Below, piece after piece: positions 31,681-43,539 of a stretch of 64,000 nucleotides of DNA (its first letter is position 1; the number at the start of each line of letters is the position of its first letter). Position numbers and translations under genes: made by a program. The DNA comes from Zygaena filipendulae. Taxonomy: Eukaryota; Arthropoda; Insecta; Lepidoptera; Zygaenidae. Under the pieces are notes generated by a model. The model was not told the origin of the DNA and ran no database searches. It was given only the letters and a program-made list of their open reading frames with translations. The stretch lies in NCBI GenBank assembly GCA_907165275.2, contig OU015659.1, positions 7,792,501 to 7,856,500 of the forward strand, in the 5' to 3' direction.

Positions 31681-32977
31681 TTACAATTTGCAAGGCATTA
31701 CGTCAGTAGCAATGATATTTTGATCAGTAGCGAAAAACAATGAAAAAAGTCGATAAAATAAAAATTAAAAACTCTTATCTTTTTCACTTTCAAGACAATA
31801 TTCCTAACAATTTTCCTCAGTCTTACTCTTACCTAACTATATTCTACAACTTTACTTACTATTATTCAGTAGTGAATCAAAAATAAAATACTTTAACTTG
31901 TGTCTTAAAACGACGTTTCTACGTTGAGTGATGTCAGAACGTATATATTTTCATTTTTCATGCGAAACAATTTTAGTAATTCTATACGAGCTCTTCAGCA
32001 TGCTTGGAATAACAATTTCGCAATCCGTCGGCGCGGCGTCACGTAGCTCAGCACTCGTCGGACCCTGAATACGAAAAGTAATCATTTCTTCTAAAGCATC
32101 TAATCGAAACGTCTAAATTTGTATTCCAAGACCGACAATTTTAATGTTTCTTAAGTGTAAAATTAAATTTCTACTAATAAAGTAGCAAAACAAACGACAC
32201 GAGCAGGCTTTACAAGCTTTTATTTATACGTAGGTATAACTTGCAATAGATATACGTATAAGTTGTGCGCGCTCAGCATCAAAATTTGCAAACAAATTTT
32301 TCACCACGTGCTGGTATCACATTGAGATAAAAATAAAATATACGTACCTAGTAGGTATGATAACGGTCACTGTAATAAAAGTGAAAGTGACTAGTTTTTC
32401 ACATTAACTTTGTTGTGATACTGGTCGACTCCATTAATAAGATGCAGCACCTCGACATACTAGATGAGGTTAGATTAATAGTAGACCGACTAGCTTGCTT
32501 ATCAGAGTTCCTATTTCTGTGTGAATCGTTTGTCTTTGTTACAACGCCGTCCGCTGTCGCGGCACACTCGCATGCGCTCGTTTAACTCGCGCATCGCGCA
32601 TCTCAAGGTGCTTTAGATTATATTTATGGAGTGGACCAGTATCATAGCAAAATTGATGTGAATAGCCGTAACATTTGTAAGTTCGGTGACTATGTCATGC
32701 TCATGGTACGATTGAGCTGATTTAATTCCGGAGCCAATCTGGAGCCCAGAGGCGGCGGAAGGTATATGGACGATGTGGGCGACCTACGGCGTTGCGTCCC
32801 AAGGGGCTTCACGCTCAAAAACTCGCGCCTTGAAGGCATCCCCTAGGGTGCCGCTTGCAAATACTGCTTGCAGCAGAATACCTACCGCTTAGCAACTCTG
32901 ACGTCATAATATAGACTTTGGCAAAAATGGGATCGGAGGCTAATGAGATCGGATGCTAAATTGTGTTTTATAATAAA
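31681..32977. other. Unassigned stretch with two GC-rich patches
   Basis: 32540-32610 (CGCATGCGCTCGTTTAACTC, GCGCATCGCGCATC) and 32740-32890 (AGGCGGCGGAAGG, CCCCTAGGGTGCCGC) stand out from the AT-rich background. The second looks like a hAT-MITE interior, but I found no matching ends. No frame. Confidence 0.35.
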
Positions 32978-33201
32978 ACTAGCTATTCCCCGCGGCGGTT
33001 TTTATCCGCGTAGAATAGTTATAGTAATTTCGGAGTTCCTGCGGGAATTCCGGATTGCAATACTATAGCCCATGATACCAAAAATAACGTGACTTCCTAT
33101 TGGTAGAAGAATTTTCCAAATCGGTTCAGTAGATCCAGAAATTACCCCCTACAACCTCATAAACTCACAAATTTTACCTCTGTATAATATTATAGGATAG
33201 A
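32978..33201 (+). repeat. Short interspersed repeat
   Basis: ACTAGCTATTCCCCGCGG head, GTAATTTCGGAGTTCCTGCG then GGAATTCCGG module, AAATCGGTTCAGTAGATCCA, and a TATAATATTATAGGAT tail. A recognisable member of the CTAGCTGT family with a divergent middle. Confidence 0.7.
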
Positions 33202-33339
33202 TAATAGTGAAATAACTGTTTTTTGTCGTTTAGCACCGGAGGGCCTCGTAAAATGTACCTCACCTCGTAAAATTTACATGTTCCATTATTACTCATACCA
33301 CTGGGCTAGTGCTCCCAGTGAGGAGAAATTCGTTCCATT

Positions 33340-33616
33340 ACAGCGGACGGTATCCTAGGATAGGCAATATGACGTCATAATCATCGCTATTTTTGTGCTG
33401 TGAGCACTGGCGTTTTCGAGGTAAGGTGCTCTCATTGGTTTGATCACGTGATCATCTTCGGACCAATGATTGGTCAACCGCGTAGGGCGGTCGTCAATGA
33501 TTGGTCGACAGCATGATATGGATAAACACATGACATGGACAATAGTATACTGGATTTGCATAAAGGAACGGCTTCGCGGTATACTAAATTGACGTCATAC
33601 CATATGGTGCTATCCG
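33340..33616. mobile_element. Candidate MITE with paired TGACGTCA and CCAAT/E-box cluster
   Basis: GGATAGGCAATATGACGTCA (33358-33377) is loosely inverted by TGACGTCATACCATATGGTG then CTATCC (33590-33615). Between them are several ATTGG/CCAAT boxes (33434, 33473, 33479, 33504) and the perfect 14-base palindrome TGATCACGTGATCA (33441-33454). Non-coding. The inverted ends are imperfect and the target duplication was not found. Confidence 0.45.
33441..33454. promoter_or_regulatory. Perfect palindrome with E-box core (TGATCACGTGATCA)
   Basis: A 14-base perfect palindrome centred on CACGTG, the bHLH E-box, flanked by ATTGG on the left and CCAAT on the right. It resembles a binding site, but no promoter or gene is visible nearby, so activity is only a possibility. 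Confidence 0.35.
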
Positions 33617-35734
33617 TACCTAATTACGGAACCACTGCTGAGATGTAGGGACTTAAACTTTTTGATGGCAGGACTAGAACAGAATGGTTTGTCCTGTTGC
33701 CATCAATCCTTCCCATTACACATAATGACGAGGGTCTGATGATGGAGCCGGAAGATTGTTATTGGAACTCTCTAATGGAAACAGTCAAGATAGTCGTGTT
33801 TAGACTCGTTTGTTTAGTTCGCATGAGTACCTACCTTCCATTACACATGATAAAGCGTGTTTTTTACCGACTTCCCAAAAAGGAGGAGGTGCTCAATTCG
33901 ACTTTTTTTATTTTTACATATTGTTTTCTATGTCAAAATTCAATTGATGACAAAATATTAAGTACATTTATTTGTCAATGGTCCACAGAAAGAAAGTGTT
34001 AATGGATTTCCTTATCTTCAAAGCTGTACTTATGTAAATTTTAAAGCAAATTGTTCCTTATTTTCGAATAACTATTTTTCCCTATCTCTTTTGTTATGGT
34101 TTGATTTAATTAGGTATTCAAAAGAGATTTCTGGAATGGTAAACGTATAAATGTTTGAAAAGTTCATTAGAAAAGTATAAAGCTTATGGATGATTATTGA
34201 AACAAATAAAAGTTTAAGCATTTAGAGATATTAGCCGGTTTAATTTTGATTGAAATGGAACGCATCCGGGTCTGACCCCTTTGCTTTGAACTCGTGGACT
34301 TTGAAAAGCGATTAATTAAAAAGAGAACTCTGAAAGGAATCCAATACCAATCTTTCATTCGACAATTCTGAATAGATTTCAAAGTGAAAAAGGCAAAATT
34401 GACTAAGCTTAAATTTAAAAAAAAGATAAACAAAAAATACTTATGAACGATTATTTTTGCACTGAACATATTTTTAAATAATTAAATGAATATTAAATAC
34501 TATTTATGTTGCTAGGTAGTAGGTACAGGTTGCTTGTAAAGTAAAATATTCCAACGCGCACGGTGCGCTACACTAACATTAAATTTTTAAATTTATTTGT
34601 ACCTACATAAACATTAAAACTTAAGGTTACCTATAAAGCATGTTGGAAATATTGGATATTAGAAAATGTCATTTTGTAATTCATATTTCGTAAACAAAAA
34701 TTATCTGAAGGAACATTTAAAGTGTAGATAAACTTATTGAAATCTGATGGAATAATTTTGTATAAAAACTTTTTTCAAATCATAGATACGTATAATATGT
34801 CTCTTTGTCCTGGAAAAGCTATACAATCCATGAATTATATATTAATATTTTATGCCTGAATATAACACTGCCCTTGACAACGCTAGATTCACTCAGACGA
34901 ACTAGCCCAGCCCCCCCCCCAGTGAACTACACAGCATTCTCTTTTCAACGACGAACTTCCGGAGTAATAAGTATATAAAACTCTATTCTCCTCTTAAAAA
35001 CCCCCAAGTTACTATATTGAAACCTATTTAAAATGCACTGATTAGCACAAATACACCCAACCGCTGATAGATCGATAGACGAATAATTATCGTCTTGAAA
35101 AAATTATAATCCATGGGTAAAACAGGTTAGGAATTTTGTAAGTTTACATTATACTTCGCCTTAACCAGGCGCGGTGTTGCCAATTTTAAATTTATTATTC
35201 CACTCAGAGGTTCTTTAAGATTATGGTAAGTGTATACCCGGAATGTACAAGCTTGTACTGTATGTATAATAATATTGTACAGCCAAACTACATCCTCGTG
35301 TAACAGTCATGCACACTTCGTGCGTGAAGGATTACAGACGTGACTGGTGGATCCCGCGGCAAATCGCCCCCTTATTTTAGGGATGTCAATCTAAGATCGA
35401 ATAATCTGCACATTTTAAGGAAGAAAAAAAATCACCAACAAAGCCACGATACAAAGCCGTGATTCGATTCTAGGACGCCAAAAATCGAATTGCATGACCA
35501 TCTCTTTCACAAGTCGATAAATGTAAACGTACCTACGTAAAGTGATGCCTGGACACATCAAGTCCATTTTTGCATGAACTTTGTTAAAGAAAAATTACAT
35601 TAAATAGATAAAATAAAATATTTCAACGATGAGCTGGAAAAAAAATCAAAATTTAATGTTTAATTTTCAGGAGTCCTTACAGGCAATATGACTGAATGGG
35701 AACCACAGATACTATACGTACCTATATGTTATTT
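33617..35734. other. Unassigned stretch
   Basis: Contains an imperfect hairpin TTGATGGCAGGAC / GTCCTGTTGCCATCAA (33661-33706), a C10 homopolymer (34911-34920), and frames of 101 codons (33697-34002) and 91 codons (34194-34469) without any motif; the former runs through a repeat fragment. Confidence 0.35.
33868..33912 (+). repeat. GAAGTCGGTT repeat fragment
   Basis: ACCGACTTCCCAAAAAGGAG then GAGGTGCTCAATTCGACT: the plus-strand form of the fragments at 485-523 and 14134-14172. Confidence 0.65.
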
Positions 35735-35865
35735 ACTAGCTATGTCCTGCGGTTATTTTTTTTCTCTACATTCGATTTTCCAAGCTAAGTTTACTCTAAC
35801 TGTGAAAGCCACATGATAATCCGTTCAGTAGATTAGCGTGAACAGGCACGCGGATATTATTCAAC
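35735..35865 (+). repeat. Short interspersed repeat, GTTCAGTAGATT type, decayed
   Basis: ACTAGCTATGTCCTGCGG head, CTAAGTTTACTCTAACTGTG, AAAGCCACATGATAATCCGT, TCAGTAGATTAGCGTGAACA. Same layout as 42738-42895 and 51528-51775. Confidence 0.55.
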
Positions 35866-36014
35866 TTTTTTTTTTAAAGAACAATTTTATTTACAATTCC
35901 GTGATGGGAACACAATATGTCTATAGTTAAAGTTATGGCAAACATACAGTCCCTAGGTATGTACATTACATGACTAGAATAAAATTGGATACAGGATTCA
36001 AATAGACACTCTTA
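35866..36014. other. Unassigned spacer
   Basis: AT-rich, nothing recognised. Confidence 0.4.
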
Positions 36015-36251
36015 CCGCCGAACTCAGAGTCGAATTTAATGATTACTTAGTTAAGTATAGATTTTTAAAACAAAACTGCCGCAATCAGACAAGTTTAATT
36101 AATTAATGTTAATTGGCATTTAACTAATTCAGTTACATCTCATTAAATGCCAATTAACATTAATTTACTGAACGTCTCTGATTGCGGCAGTTTTGTTTTA
36201 AAAATCTATACTTAACTAAGTAATCATTAAAGTCGACTCTGAGTACGGCCG
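36015..36251. mobile_element. MITE with 3-bp target (PIF/Harbinger-like), copy 2, near-complete palindrome
   Basis: The ends CCGCCGAACTCAGAG and CTCTGAGTACGGCCG are inverse, and the arms pair for over 100 bases through TTTAAAACAAAACTGCCGCA and AATTAATGTTAATTGGCATT. Flanks are TTA (left) and TTG (right), a target duplication with one mutation. It matches the left half of 3274-3481 almost perfectly. No coding content. Confidence 0.8.
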
Positions 36252-36839
36252 TTGGACACGAGAATCAATAATTTGTATTGAAATCGAGTTTACACAGTGG
36301 TTTCTTCATCCCTAGCCGATTCACCCCGATCCGTGGCGGGTGTACCGGCGAAATGCCAACGAGCGCGGCGGCAACGGGGCGTCGCGACGCGGCACGGATC
36401 GACGCAATTTTACGCGGCTATTAAATCGAACGAATTGCCCTGATCGCTGACAATAAAAAGCAACAGAATTCCTTTCGCATCGCATTCCCGAAGCGTTCTC
36501 GCCCCGGGGAGTGTTTGTCACAGATATTTAGTTGCTCCTAAACTAATACAGATGCTTAATAACACTTTACGTGCGATCCGTATACAAGTGGGGACGCGTA
36601 AGTTACGATAAATTATAATTTATAACGTCGACATCAAATCGCACGCAATAGATACCATTGAAAGAGTAGAAAGAGAGCCCGAAAAAACTCAAATGTAGGT
36701 TCTTACAACAAAACAAACCACAATCGCAATCCGATTAAAATTCAAAGAATTTTTTTATTGCAACCTATAACTTTTTGCTAAAAATGTTTTGTTCGTCAAA
36801 ACATAAACGAATATTAAGCAGGGTTTTCTAATTCAGCCA
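36252..36839. other. GC-rich non-coding block (36310-36510) and flank
   Basis: About 200 bases rich in CpG (GAGCGCGGCGGCAACGGGGC, GTCGCGACGCGGCACGGATC) followed by TTTTACGCGGCTATTAAATC. It matches no other part of the window and no repeat family I recognise. A 66-codon minus frame exists without motifs. Possibly conserved non-coding DNA or an old GC-rich element. Confidence 0.35.
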
Positions 36840-37040
36840 CAGTCAATTACCCGCAGATTCACTCACGATAATTGCAGAGTTCCCGCGGGAATTCCAGAAT
36901 AAACTAAACATTTAAACCTTCCTCTTGAATCACTCTGTCTATTGTTGAAACGCGCATGAAAATTATTTCAACAGTTTTTAGGTTTATCGCGAACAGACAG
37001 AAGGTCAGACAGGCAGACGCGGCTGATTACTGTTTTTATA
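36840..37040 (+). repeat. Short interspersed repeat, degenerate
   Basis: ACCCGCAGATTCACTCACG, GAGTTCCCGCGGGAATTCC, then a divergent body and CGCGAACAGACAGAAGGTCA. The TTCCCGCGGGAA palindrome (36880-36891) is intact. Confidence 0.6.
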
Positions 37041-37140
37041 ATATGTAATTGGAAGGATTTTTAATTGAACGTTTTGATTTATTAAATTTCAATTCCGGGA
37101 CATAAATTAACCTATGACCGATATATACCTATATTACCTA

Positions 37141-37356
37141 AAGTTGTGCCCCGCGTTTTCACCCGCGTTAATTTCAGAGTTCCCGCGGGAATTCCGGGAT
37201 AAAAAATACCCTATGTGTTAATCTGATGTATAAGCTATATTATTGTAAAGTTTCATTTAAATCCATCCAGTAGTTTTTGCGTGAAAGAGTAACAAACATC
37301 CATCCATCCATCCATACATACTTACAAACATTCGAGTGTATAATATTAGTAGGATC
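37141..37356 (+). repeat. Short interspersed repeat with CATC run
   Basis: GTGCCCCGCGTTTTCACCCG, GAGTTCCCGCGGGAATTCCG, TAAGCTATATTATTGTAAAG, CAGTAGTTTTTGCGTGAAAG, a CATC microsatellite (37298-37314) and the TATAATATTAGTAGGAT tail. Closest relative in the window is 54141-54362. Confidence 0.75.
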
Positions 37357-37733
37357 TATTATAATGTTACATCTTTGAGTGCCGAGGCAAGAGAAAATAA
37401 GTCAAGTAAAAGAAAAAAAAACCGTTACAATAAAATGATAAAATGACAAAGAAACACAAAAATAATGAGGAAGAATAGTTTCAGCAAGCGATGAGAGAAC
37501 GAATCCAAAACTTTTTACGGTAACTTTATTCACAGTGGTTTAATACATAGTATTTAAAATACATATCATTGCATGTTACATGTTCTGAGCTCCTTTGGGT
37601 TCTGTTTACACGTCACGCACTATCGCATCTACACTAGGCTAATAATACCTTATAATAATTCATTCGTCAGTCCTTAATCCTTTGTTGGTAGGTATTAACT
37701 TGGAATTGTTTCGTACATATATTATATAGTATA
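37357..37733. other. Unassigned spacer
   Basis: AT-rich with A-runs; nothing recognised. Confidence 0.4.
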
Positions 37734-37992
37734 ACTAGCTGTACCCTGCGATTTCATCCGCGGTAATTTCAGGGTTCCCGCGGGAATTCCGGGAAAAAAG
37801 TGCTATAGTTTAAGGTGATAAGCAGTTCCCCGCATTAATTCTGGAGTTCCCGCGGGAATTCCGGGATAAAAACTATCCTATCTTTTAATTTGGCCCATAT
37901 TATAAATGGTTGCAAAATTTTATCCAAATCCGTTCAGTAGTTTCGGAGTCCATCGCGGACAAACAACGTGACACGTGATTTATATATATTAG
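37734..37992 (+). repeat. Short interspersed repeat, unit 1 of a head-to-tail trio
   Basis: Starts ACTAGCTGTACCCTGCGATT, contains two TTCCCGCGGGAA modules (37775 and 37847), then CTATCCTATCTTTTAATTTG, TCCATCGCGGACAAACAACG and ATTTATATATATTAG. The double module is shared with 53242-53530. Confidence 0.8.
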
Positions 37993-38215
37993 ACTAGCTG
38001 TCTCCCGCGATTTCTTCCGCGGTAATTTCGGAGTTCCCGCGGGAATTCCGGGATAAAATAGTGAGCAATAAATACTTGAATACTTGAATTAAAAACTATC
38101 CTATCTTTTAAGTTGGGCCAAATACAACATAGTGACCAAATTTCATCAAAATCCATTCAGTAGTTTCGGAGTCCATCGCGGACAAACAACATGACACGTG
38201 ATTTATATATATTAG
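37993..38215 (+). repeat. Short interspersed repeat, unit 2 of the trio
   Basis: Begins directly after unit 1 with ACTAGCTGTCTCCCGCGATT. It has one TTCCCGCGGGAA module (38034) and a small tandem of ATACTTGA (38071-38087), and ends with the same TCCATCGCGGACAAACAAC and ATTTATATATATTAG. Confidence 0.8.
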
Positions 38216-38452
38216 ACTAGCTGTCCCCCGCGATTTCATCCGCGGTAATTTCGGAGTTCCCGCGGAGGTTGCGGGAAAAAAGTACTCTATGTCCTTCAGT
38301 TCCCGAGGGAATCCCGGGATAAAAACTATCCTATCTTTTAAGTTGGACCATTTTATGAATGGTTACAAAATTTTATCAAAATCCGTTAAGTAGTTTCGGA
38401 GTCCATCGCGGACAAACAACGTGACATGTGATTTATATAATATATTAGATTA
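38216..38452 (+). repeat. Short interspersed repeat, unit 3 of the trio
   Basis: Begins ACTAGCTGTCCCCCGCGATT. Its palindromic module is mutated (TTCCCGCGGAGG), and a second degenerate module is TTCCCGAGGGAATCCC. It ends ATATATTAGATTAG. Confidence 0.8.
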
Positions 38453-40789
38453 GATATGTCGTATAGAGTGGTAGCAAAATTACGAAACACCTATAAAAAC
38501 AAAACTATCGAAAAATTATGAGGAAGTTTAGGAGTAACCCGTCAGACTAGGCGTCATTTGCTAAAAAACTCATTATAAGAAATCTATACAGAGCAATGAA
38601 AAATAGGGTAAAATATTTTTTGATAATATTTTGATAATAATCTGTAGCATTGAAATTTGTCAACAACAGAAAGTATGAGATAACTGAGAAACCTTTTGTA
38701 GCGAGTGGTCGTGTTACTAGCTACTTAATGTAAGTATGATAAAGTAGATATTTAGTCGTTTATTTTCAACAAAAAAATGTATTTTAACATGTAGGTATGT
38801 AGCCAACTTATTTAAAACAAATAATTTGTGAAACTTAAACCGTTTAATATCCGTCTTGCTATTCACACTCATTGATGTCATGCAAGTAATAGTAAAATAT
38901 AGAAAAATACCTATAGCGGACATTATTACCATAAGCCCATTCTGCAGTCTGTCTTGAACACTTGAACTTGTGTGGTTTTATAATTCATATACGGGCATAA
39001 TACGGGCAGGTGTTTCATGAAAGCTTTCATTTGCAATAGGCCTGCGGATTTCGTGTTACGTACAGTCACTATCAAGTATACATGAAGCACTTTTGTCGGT
39101 TGTTGAACTTTATTACTACTGCAATAGGATTCAACCATTGTCGACATTTTTGATTCTGACTATACATACTTTATGTCAGAGTACGTGCACGCTTCGCTAT
39201 CAGATGGTATTTGAGAAATTCACACTCAAGAGAAAGGAATTTGTGATGTTTTGTCTTCTATGTAAAGGTACGGTATCTATTGTTGAAGGAAAGATGCTGA
39301 AGACAGGCCATTATTAAGACGTAAAACATGCCTCACATAATTTGCGATCGTAAACTTAGTTGTTATTATAAAGGGTGTGCCTATAAAACAAGTATGTATA
39401 TGTATAAGATTTGTTTTTTCAATAATATCCAAAGGATTTGCAAAGAGACTAACCACTAGGATTTGGACGATTCGATGTTTACCTAATAATATCAAAATAT
39501 AAATATTTATGATATATGATATTTATGATAAAAATTCTATGAGCGAATAACAATGATTCTATGGCGGGTGAAGTTCCAGAAGTTGATTTATCTCTTAAAA
39601 TGGAGATACCGATTGGCTGCCAAGATCTTGCGGTTTTAGGTCGTCACAATTCTTTCTTTGAGGATATTTGAAAGAAAAGCCAGAATCAGTTACAACTGAG
39701 GTACCTACAGCGCTAAAAGACGAAATATTGCCCCGATAAGATATACCTATGTTAAAAAGTAACTAAAAACTTGAAATTCCAGTGAAATTATGAAGTTCTG
39801 CAGAAGAGTTGTGATGGGTATTTAAAAATATAGTGTTTTATTTATACATAGGTACATTCCCACTCAACTTCGAATTAACCAAATTGAGTATCATTCCAAA
39901 ATCGATAAAATTGTATTGTAACACCCATTATATAGCTACATAATTTTACTGGAAATTATGATACGACCAAATTAAGACATTATTTACAAATTATTCCCAA
40001 ATATCTAATAATGTACTTACTGTTATATATTGTTAGTGTCTCAGAATGGATAATATTACAGTAACCTATTGTTTTAAAAGCTTTCTGAGACCTGTTACAA
40101 AATGAGATCTCAAAATTAAATAATTGTATCAAAGTACTTACCTACTTAACATTTTCAAAAATAAATAACTATTATACTACATACATATAATATTAGTTTT
40201 GTAACTGCAACATTAATATTATTGTTATACAGTTAGTAAAATACGAGTGTTGAAATTAAAATAACGGCGCGGCGTCCAGGTTCAGCTATGTGCTCGTAAA
40301 AAAAAAACCCGTAATCGAAACGAGTCGAATCGCAATAACGGTAAAAGGTAACGAGCAACGAATACAGCCCTATAAACCGTATGCAGGGCGAGTAAATTTA
40401 AAATCCAATAATACGAATTACTTATTTGACTCTGGATGTAGGTAATACAAGTGATGGGCAAAATCAAAGATAACTGTTTCAAGATTATGCGCGCTGTAAC
40501 AAAGTTTAATAGATTTATAATTTTGTTTTAGTCGCGTGAATTTTGTTATTCCCTCGGGAACTCCAAACATAGTCATAATTCATTATCTTTACAAAAAATA
40601 TAGGTTTTACAGTGTAATATATGATTTTCTAATAGAGGAAAAAACGTCTTGGTAAGTATCATAATTATAATAAATAAAAAAAAAATCAAATCAAATCAAT
40701 GATTCACACATGGTATATATTTCCAATCTCTATAAGGTTTATTCTTTTGTTTACATAGGTACTTTAATTGATGTTTATAATTATTACTT
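38453..40789. other. Unassigned stretch
   Basis: Four overlapping frames of 71-74 codons on both strands (38717-39495) have no protein features. A TCAAA run at 40685-40699 may be a LINE-tail relic. No repeats recognised otherwise. Confidence 0.35.
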
Positions 40790-40950
40790 ACTAGCCGTGC
40801 CCCGCGCTTTCACCCGCGGTAATTTCGGAATTCCCGCGGGAATTCCGGGATAAAAAGTACCCTATATCCTTCTCTGTACCCCTGACAACGTGCATGCCAA
40901 ATTTCATCAAACACCCAAACATCCACACTTTCACATTTATAATATTATTA
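40790..40950 (+). repeat. Short interspersed repeat, near-consensus copy with a small deletion
   Basis: CTAGCCGTGCCCCGCGCTTT, TTCCCGCGGGAATTCCGGGA, AAAGTACCCTATATCCTTCT, CCTGACAACGTGCATGCCAA, then a jump to CACCCAAACATCCACACTTT and TTATAATATTATTA. About 40 bases (AAATCCGTTCAGCCG...GAGTAACAAA) are missing. Confidence 0.8.
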
Positions 40951-42020
40951 CCTATTACCTATTATATTACCTATAAGCATAAAATTTGACAATTTTACTT
41001 CTTTACATAAAGAAAATATGCAGGTGAAAAATAGCGCCAGGCATATCCAGCAGGGTTGCAGTATATCCGGAGACATCACACGATATGCACTTTAATATTT
41101 TTCATTAGTGAATACATGCCTGCTATAATAATGAGTAAAATCAATAAGTAAGTAGTAAAAATCTTTCACCTAAAACGAAATAATAATAAAAGTAATATAG
41201 TACCTTTACATACTTTACAAACGAATTGTTTTAAACTTGATAAGCTTTTTGTTAAGCTTCTGAAAGCTGGAAAAATATCTTTCACACGTATGTTTCTGTC
41301 AATATTGTGTTTACAAGTAAATTTTGCTTATCTTCTCTGCGTAACTCACGCATCAATAAAGTATAATTAATTAGTTATAAAAAATATATTAAAGTATATT
41401 ATTTTATTATAATGGATTTAAAGAAAGAGATAAATTGTTGGTTATGGTAATACTCGTATTATCTACACGACACCAAATGAAACGATTGAAAACTAATCGT
41501 ATCGTAATATTTACTAACGATTAAAGTTCATGTCGGCAACTGAAAACTGTAAACTCGCCATTGTGGTCGATGCCTGTAGGTACCTAATATATGGATAAGT
41601 TAGAAATTTATTTCATGGTCCAAACATTTGCGTGTACCTCTAAAATTATTAATCAGGCTTCACTTTGGCAATGAACCAACGTCCTTCTCTCTCATTTGTA
41701 TTTACCGAAAGAGTTTCTGACCATAAATCATGCTGTTTTGATAAATGAATCCACAGATTTTTTTTTCTAACTTACAGTCAGTTCCGCTTTTCCGTTTATT
41801 CAACTTCGGTTGGTTTAATTTCAGTAATGGTGTTTAATTCTTCAACAAACATTCTCAGATGTTTTTAAATAGTTTTTTTTTAAATACCTATATGTAATCA
41901 GTTAACACGTCTTGTATGTACCTACCTAATAAAAGTAGGTATTCAGTAAGTCTGCAGTCAGCCAATTCTTTTTGATATGCGGTTTGTTATATGGTTACAC
42001 AAAATAAATTATTATCATAT
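40951..42020. other. Unassigned stretch
   Basis: AT-rich, no credible frame or repeat. Confidence 0.35.
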
Positions 42021-42224
42021 ACTAGCTGTGCCCCGCGGTTTTACCCGCGGTAATTTCGGAGTTCCCGTGGGAATTCTGGGATTAACAGTACCCTATGTCC
42101 GTCTCTGTATCGCTGACAACGTGCATGCCATTTCCATTGCCATTTCATCCAAATCCGTTCAGCCGTTTTTGCGTGATTGAGTAACAAATATCCACACTTT
42201 CACATTTATAATATTAGTAGGATT
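42021..42224 (+). repeat. Short interspersed repeat, near-consensus full-length copy
   Basis: ACTAGCTGTGCCCCGCGGTT, ACCCGCGGTAATTTCGGAGT, CCCTATGTCCGTCTCTGTA, GACAACGTGCATGCC, AAATCCGTTCAGCCGTTTTT, GCGTGATTGAGTAACAAATA and TTATAATATTAGTAGGAT: every module of the family in order. I believe the family is the 3' end of, or a SINE derived from, an RTE/Proto2-type LINE; that placement is inference. Confidence 0.85.
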
Positions 42225-42737
42225 ATAGGTACATAACTTTTTGTCTTTGATGTTATCTATATCTAGAGAAAGCATCTATTATGAGTACCTATTTTGGTTT
42301 CGTAACAAATTATTTTCTTTTCTTATTTTTTAAATCGAATAATTTAGAACATGAATGTACGTGACGTTCTAGTTTGTTTTATCGCACAATGCCATTCTGC
42401 CTCTAAAGAGATAGTTCCTTCGTGATCCTAAGCGCTTGGCCAGTGAGCATAGCTTCCCGCAGTGTCGATCTTGCGACGAATGGCCCATCTCCGGGGTGGC
42501 CGGAGTGCCGGAAGTAGACGCTAGCCGCTGCACAGCGTCCCAGTATCATTCACTTGCTCGAACAAATGGCAAAGGCAAAGACGTCGTCGTTTTATGTTGG
42601 ATTCTATTTGTTACTTTTTAAATAATATTATAATATCTCTTCTTAATTTGAAATGAGAATATGTAGATATTAGCAGCCATAGTTAAATAAGAGTTAATTT
42701 GGTACCTAAACGGTGAAACGCTTTTATATACTTATAA
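42225..42737. other. Unassigned stretch with GC-richer patch
   Basis: 42430-42545 (CCATCTCCGGGGTGGCCGGA) is unique in the window; a 61-codon frame crosses it without motif. Confidence 0.35.
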
Positions 42738-42895
42738 CAACTTTTTCCCGACATCCAATTTAAATAAAACAAAGCCTATATAAGTATTGCTCCAGGCTAA
42801 GCTTAATCTACCTGTAAAAACCACATGACAGTGGCCGTTCAGTAGATTCGGAGATTATCCTGAACAGACAGACAGACCAAAAATAATTTGATAGT
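42738..42895 (+). repeat. Short interspersed repeat, GTTCAGTAGATTCGGAGATT type
   Basis: ACTTTTTCCCGACATCCAAT, AAAACAAAGCC, CTCCAGGCTAAGCTTAATCT, ACCACATGACAGTGG, TTCAGTAGATTCGGAGATTA, GAACAGACAGACAGACC. Same order as 51528-51775; the CTAGCTGT head is missing here. Confidence 0.65.
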
Positions 42896-43539
42896 TAAAA
42901 ACCTTTTTGTGGACGTTTACTCAATGTATAGGTACAGAACCATGGATTTAAATTTTACTCTTTTATCACAGTATGTAGGTATAGATTTGGGAATCAAACT
43001 ATTTAATTTTCAAATTAAAATTTCTTACACAACAGTTTCCGTACAAATGAGAAATGGAGATAAGATAGGTACCTGATAAGAGATTAAATTACAATTTATT
43101 TGAATAACAAAATATTATATGGATACGTGGCTCATTATTCGTTTCGAGTTTAAAAACATTACCATAAAGTGAAATGATTTGACGTTTACGAGTCGACCCG
43201 GCGAAGTAATGAGGTTTTGCGAAACAGAAAATGTACGAGATGTTGATATATTATTAGCTCTGTTGCGGAATACGTAACATTCTTGGGTACGAGTATTCCA
43301 ATGTATGTACCCACAGTTAAGTTTGTTTATCCCTTAGCTACATGTTAGTCATATTGTTAAGCTAATTAGTTTCATTTCACGAATTAAACTAATTTTAAAC
43401 ATGATTGCGGTAACCTGTTAGGTACCTAAAGTAAACTTGGTAATTTGTTGAAATATGTAGATTGTAGGTATACCTAGTTTAATCTTGAAATCGATCGATC
43501 AATCGATTAGTGGCGCAAACCAATAATAATATTACGAGT
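42896..43539. other. Unassigned stretch
   Basis: A GATCGATCAATCGAT run (43493-43507) is a small palindromic cluster. No gene. Confidence 0.35.

Noticed and set aside
33697..34002. 101-codon plus-strand frame
   Set aside because: It runs through a GAAGTCGGTT repeat fragment and has no protein features.
37298..37314. CATC run or the short-repeat trio as a CRISPR-like array
   Set aside because: The repeats are eukaryotic interspersed elements, with no spacers and no cas genes.
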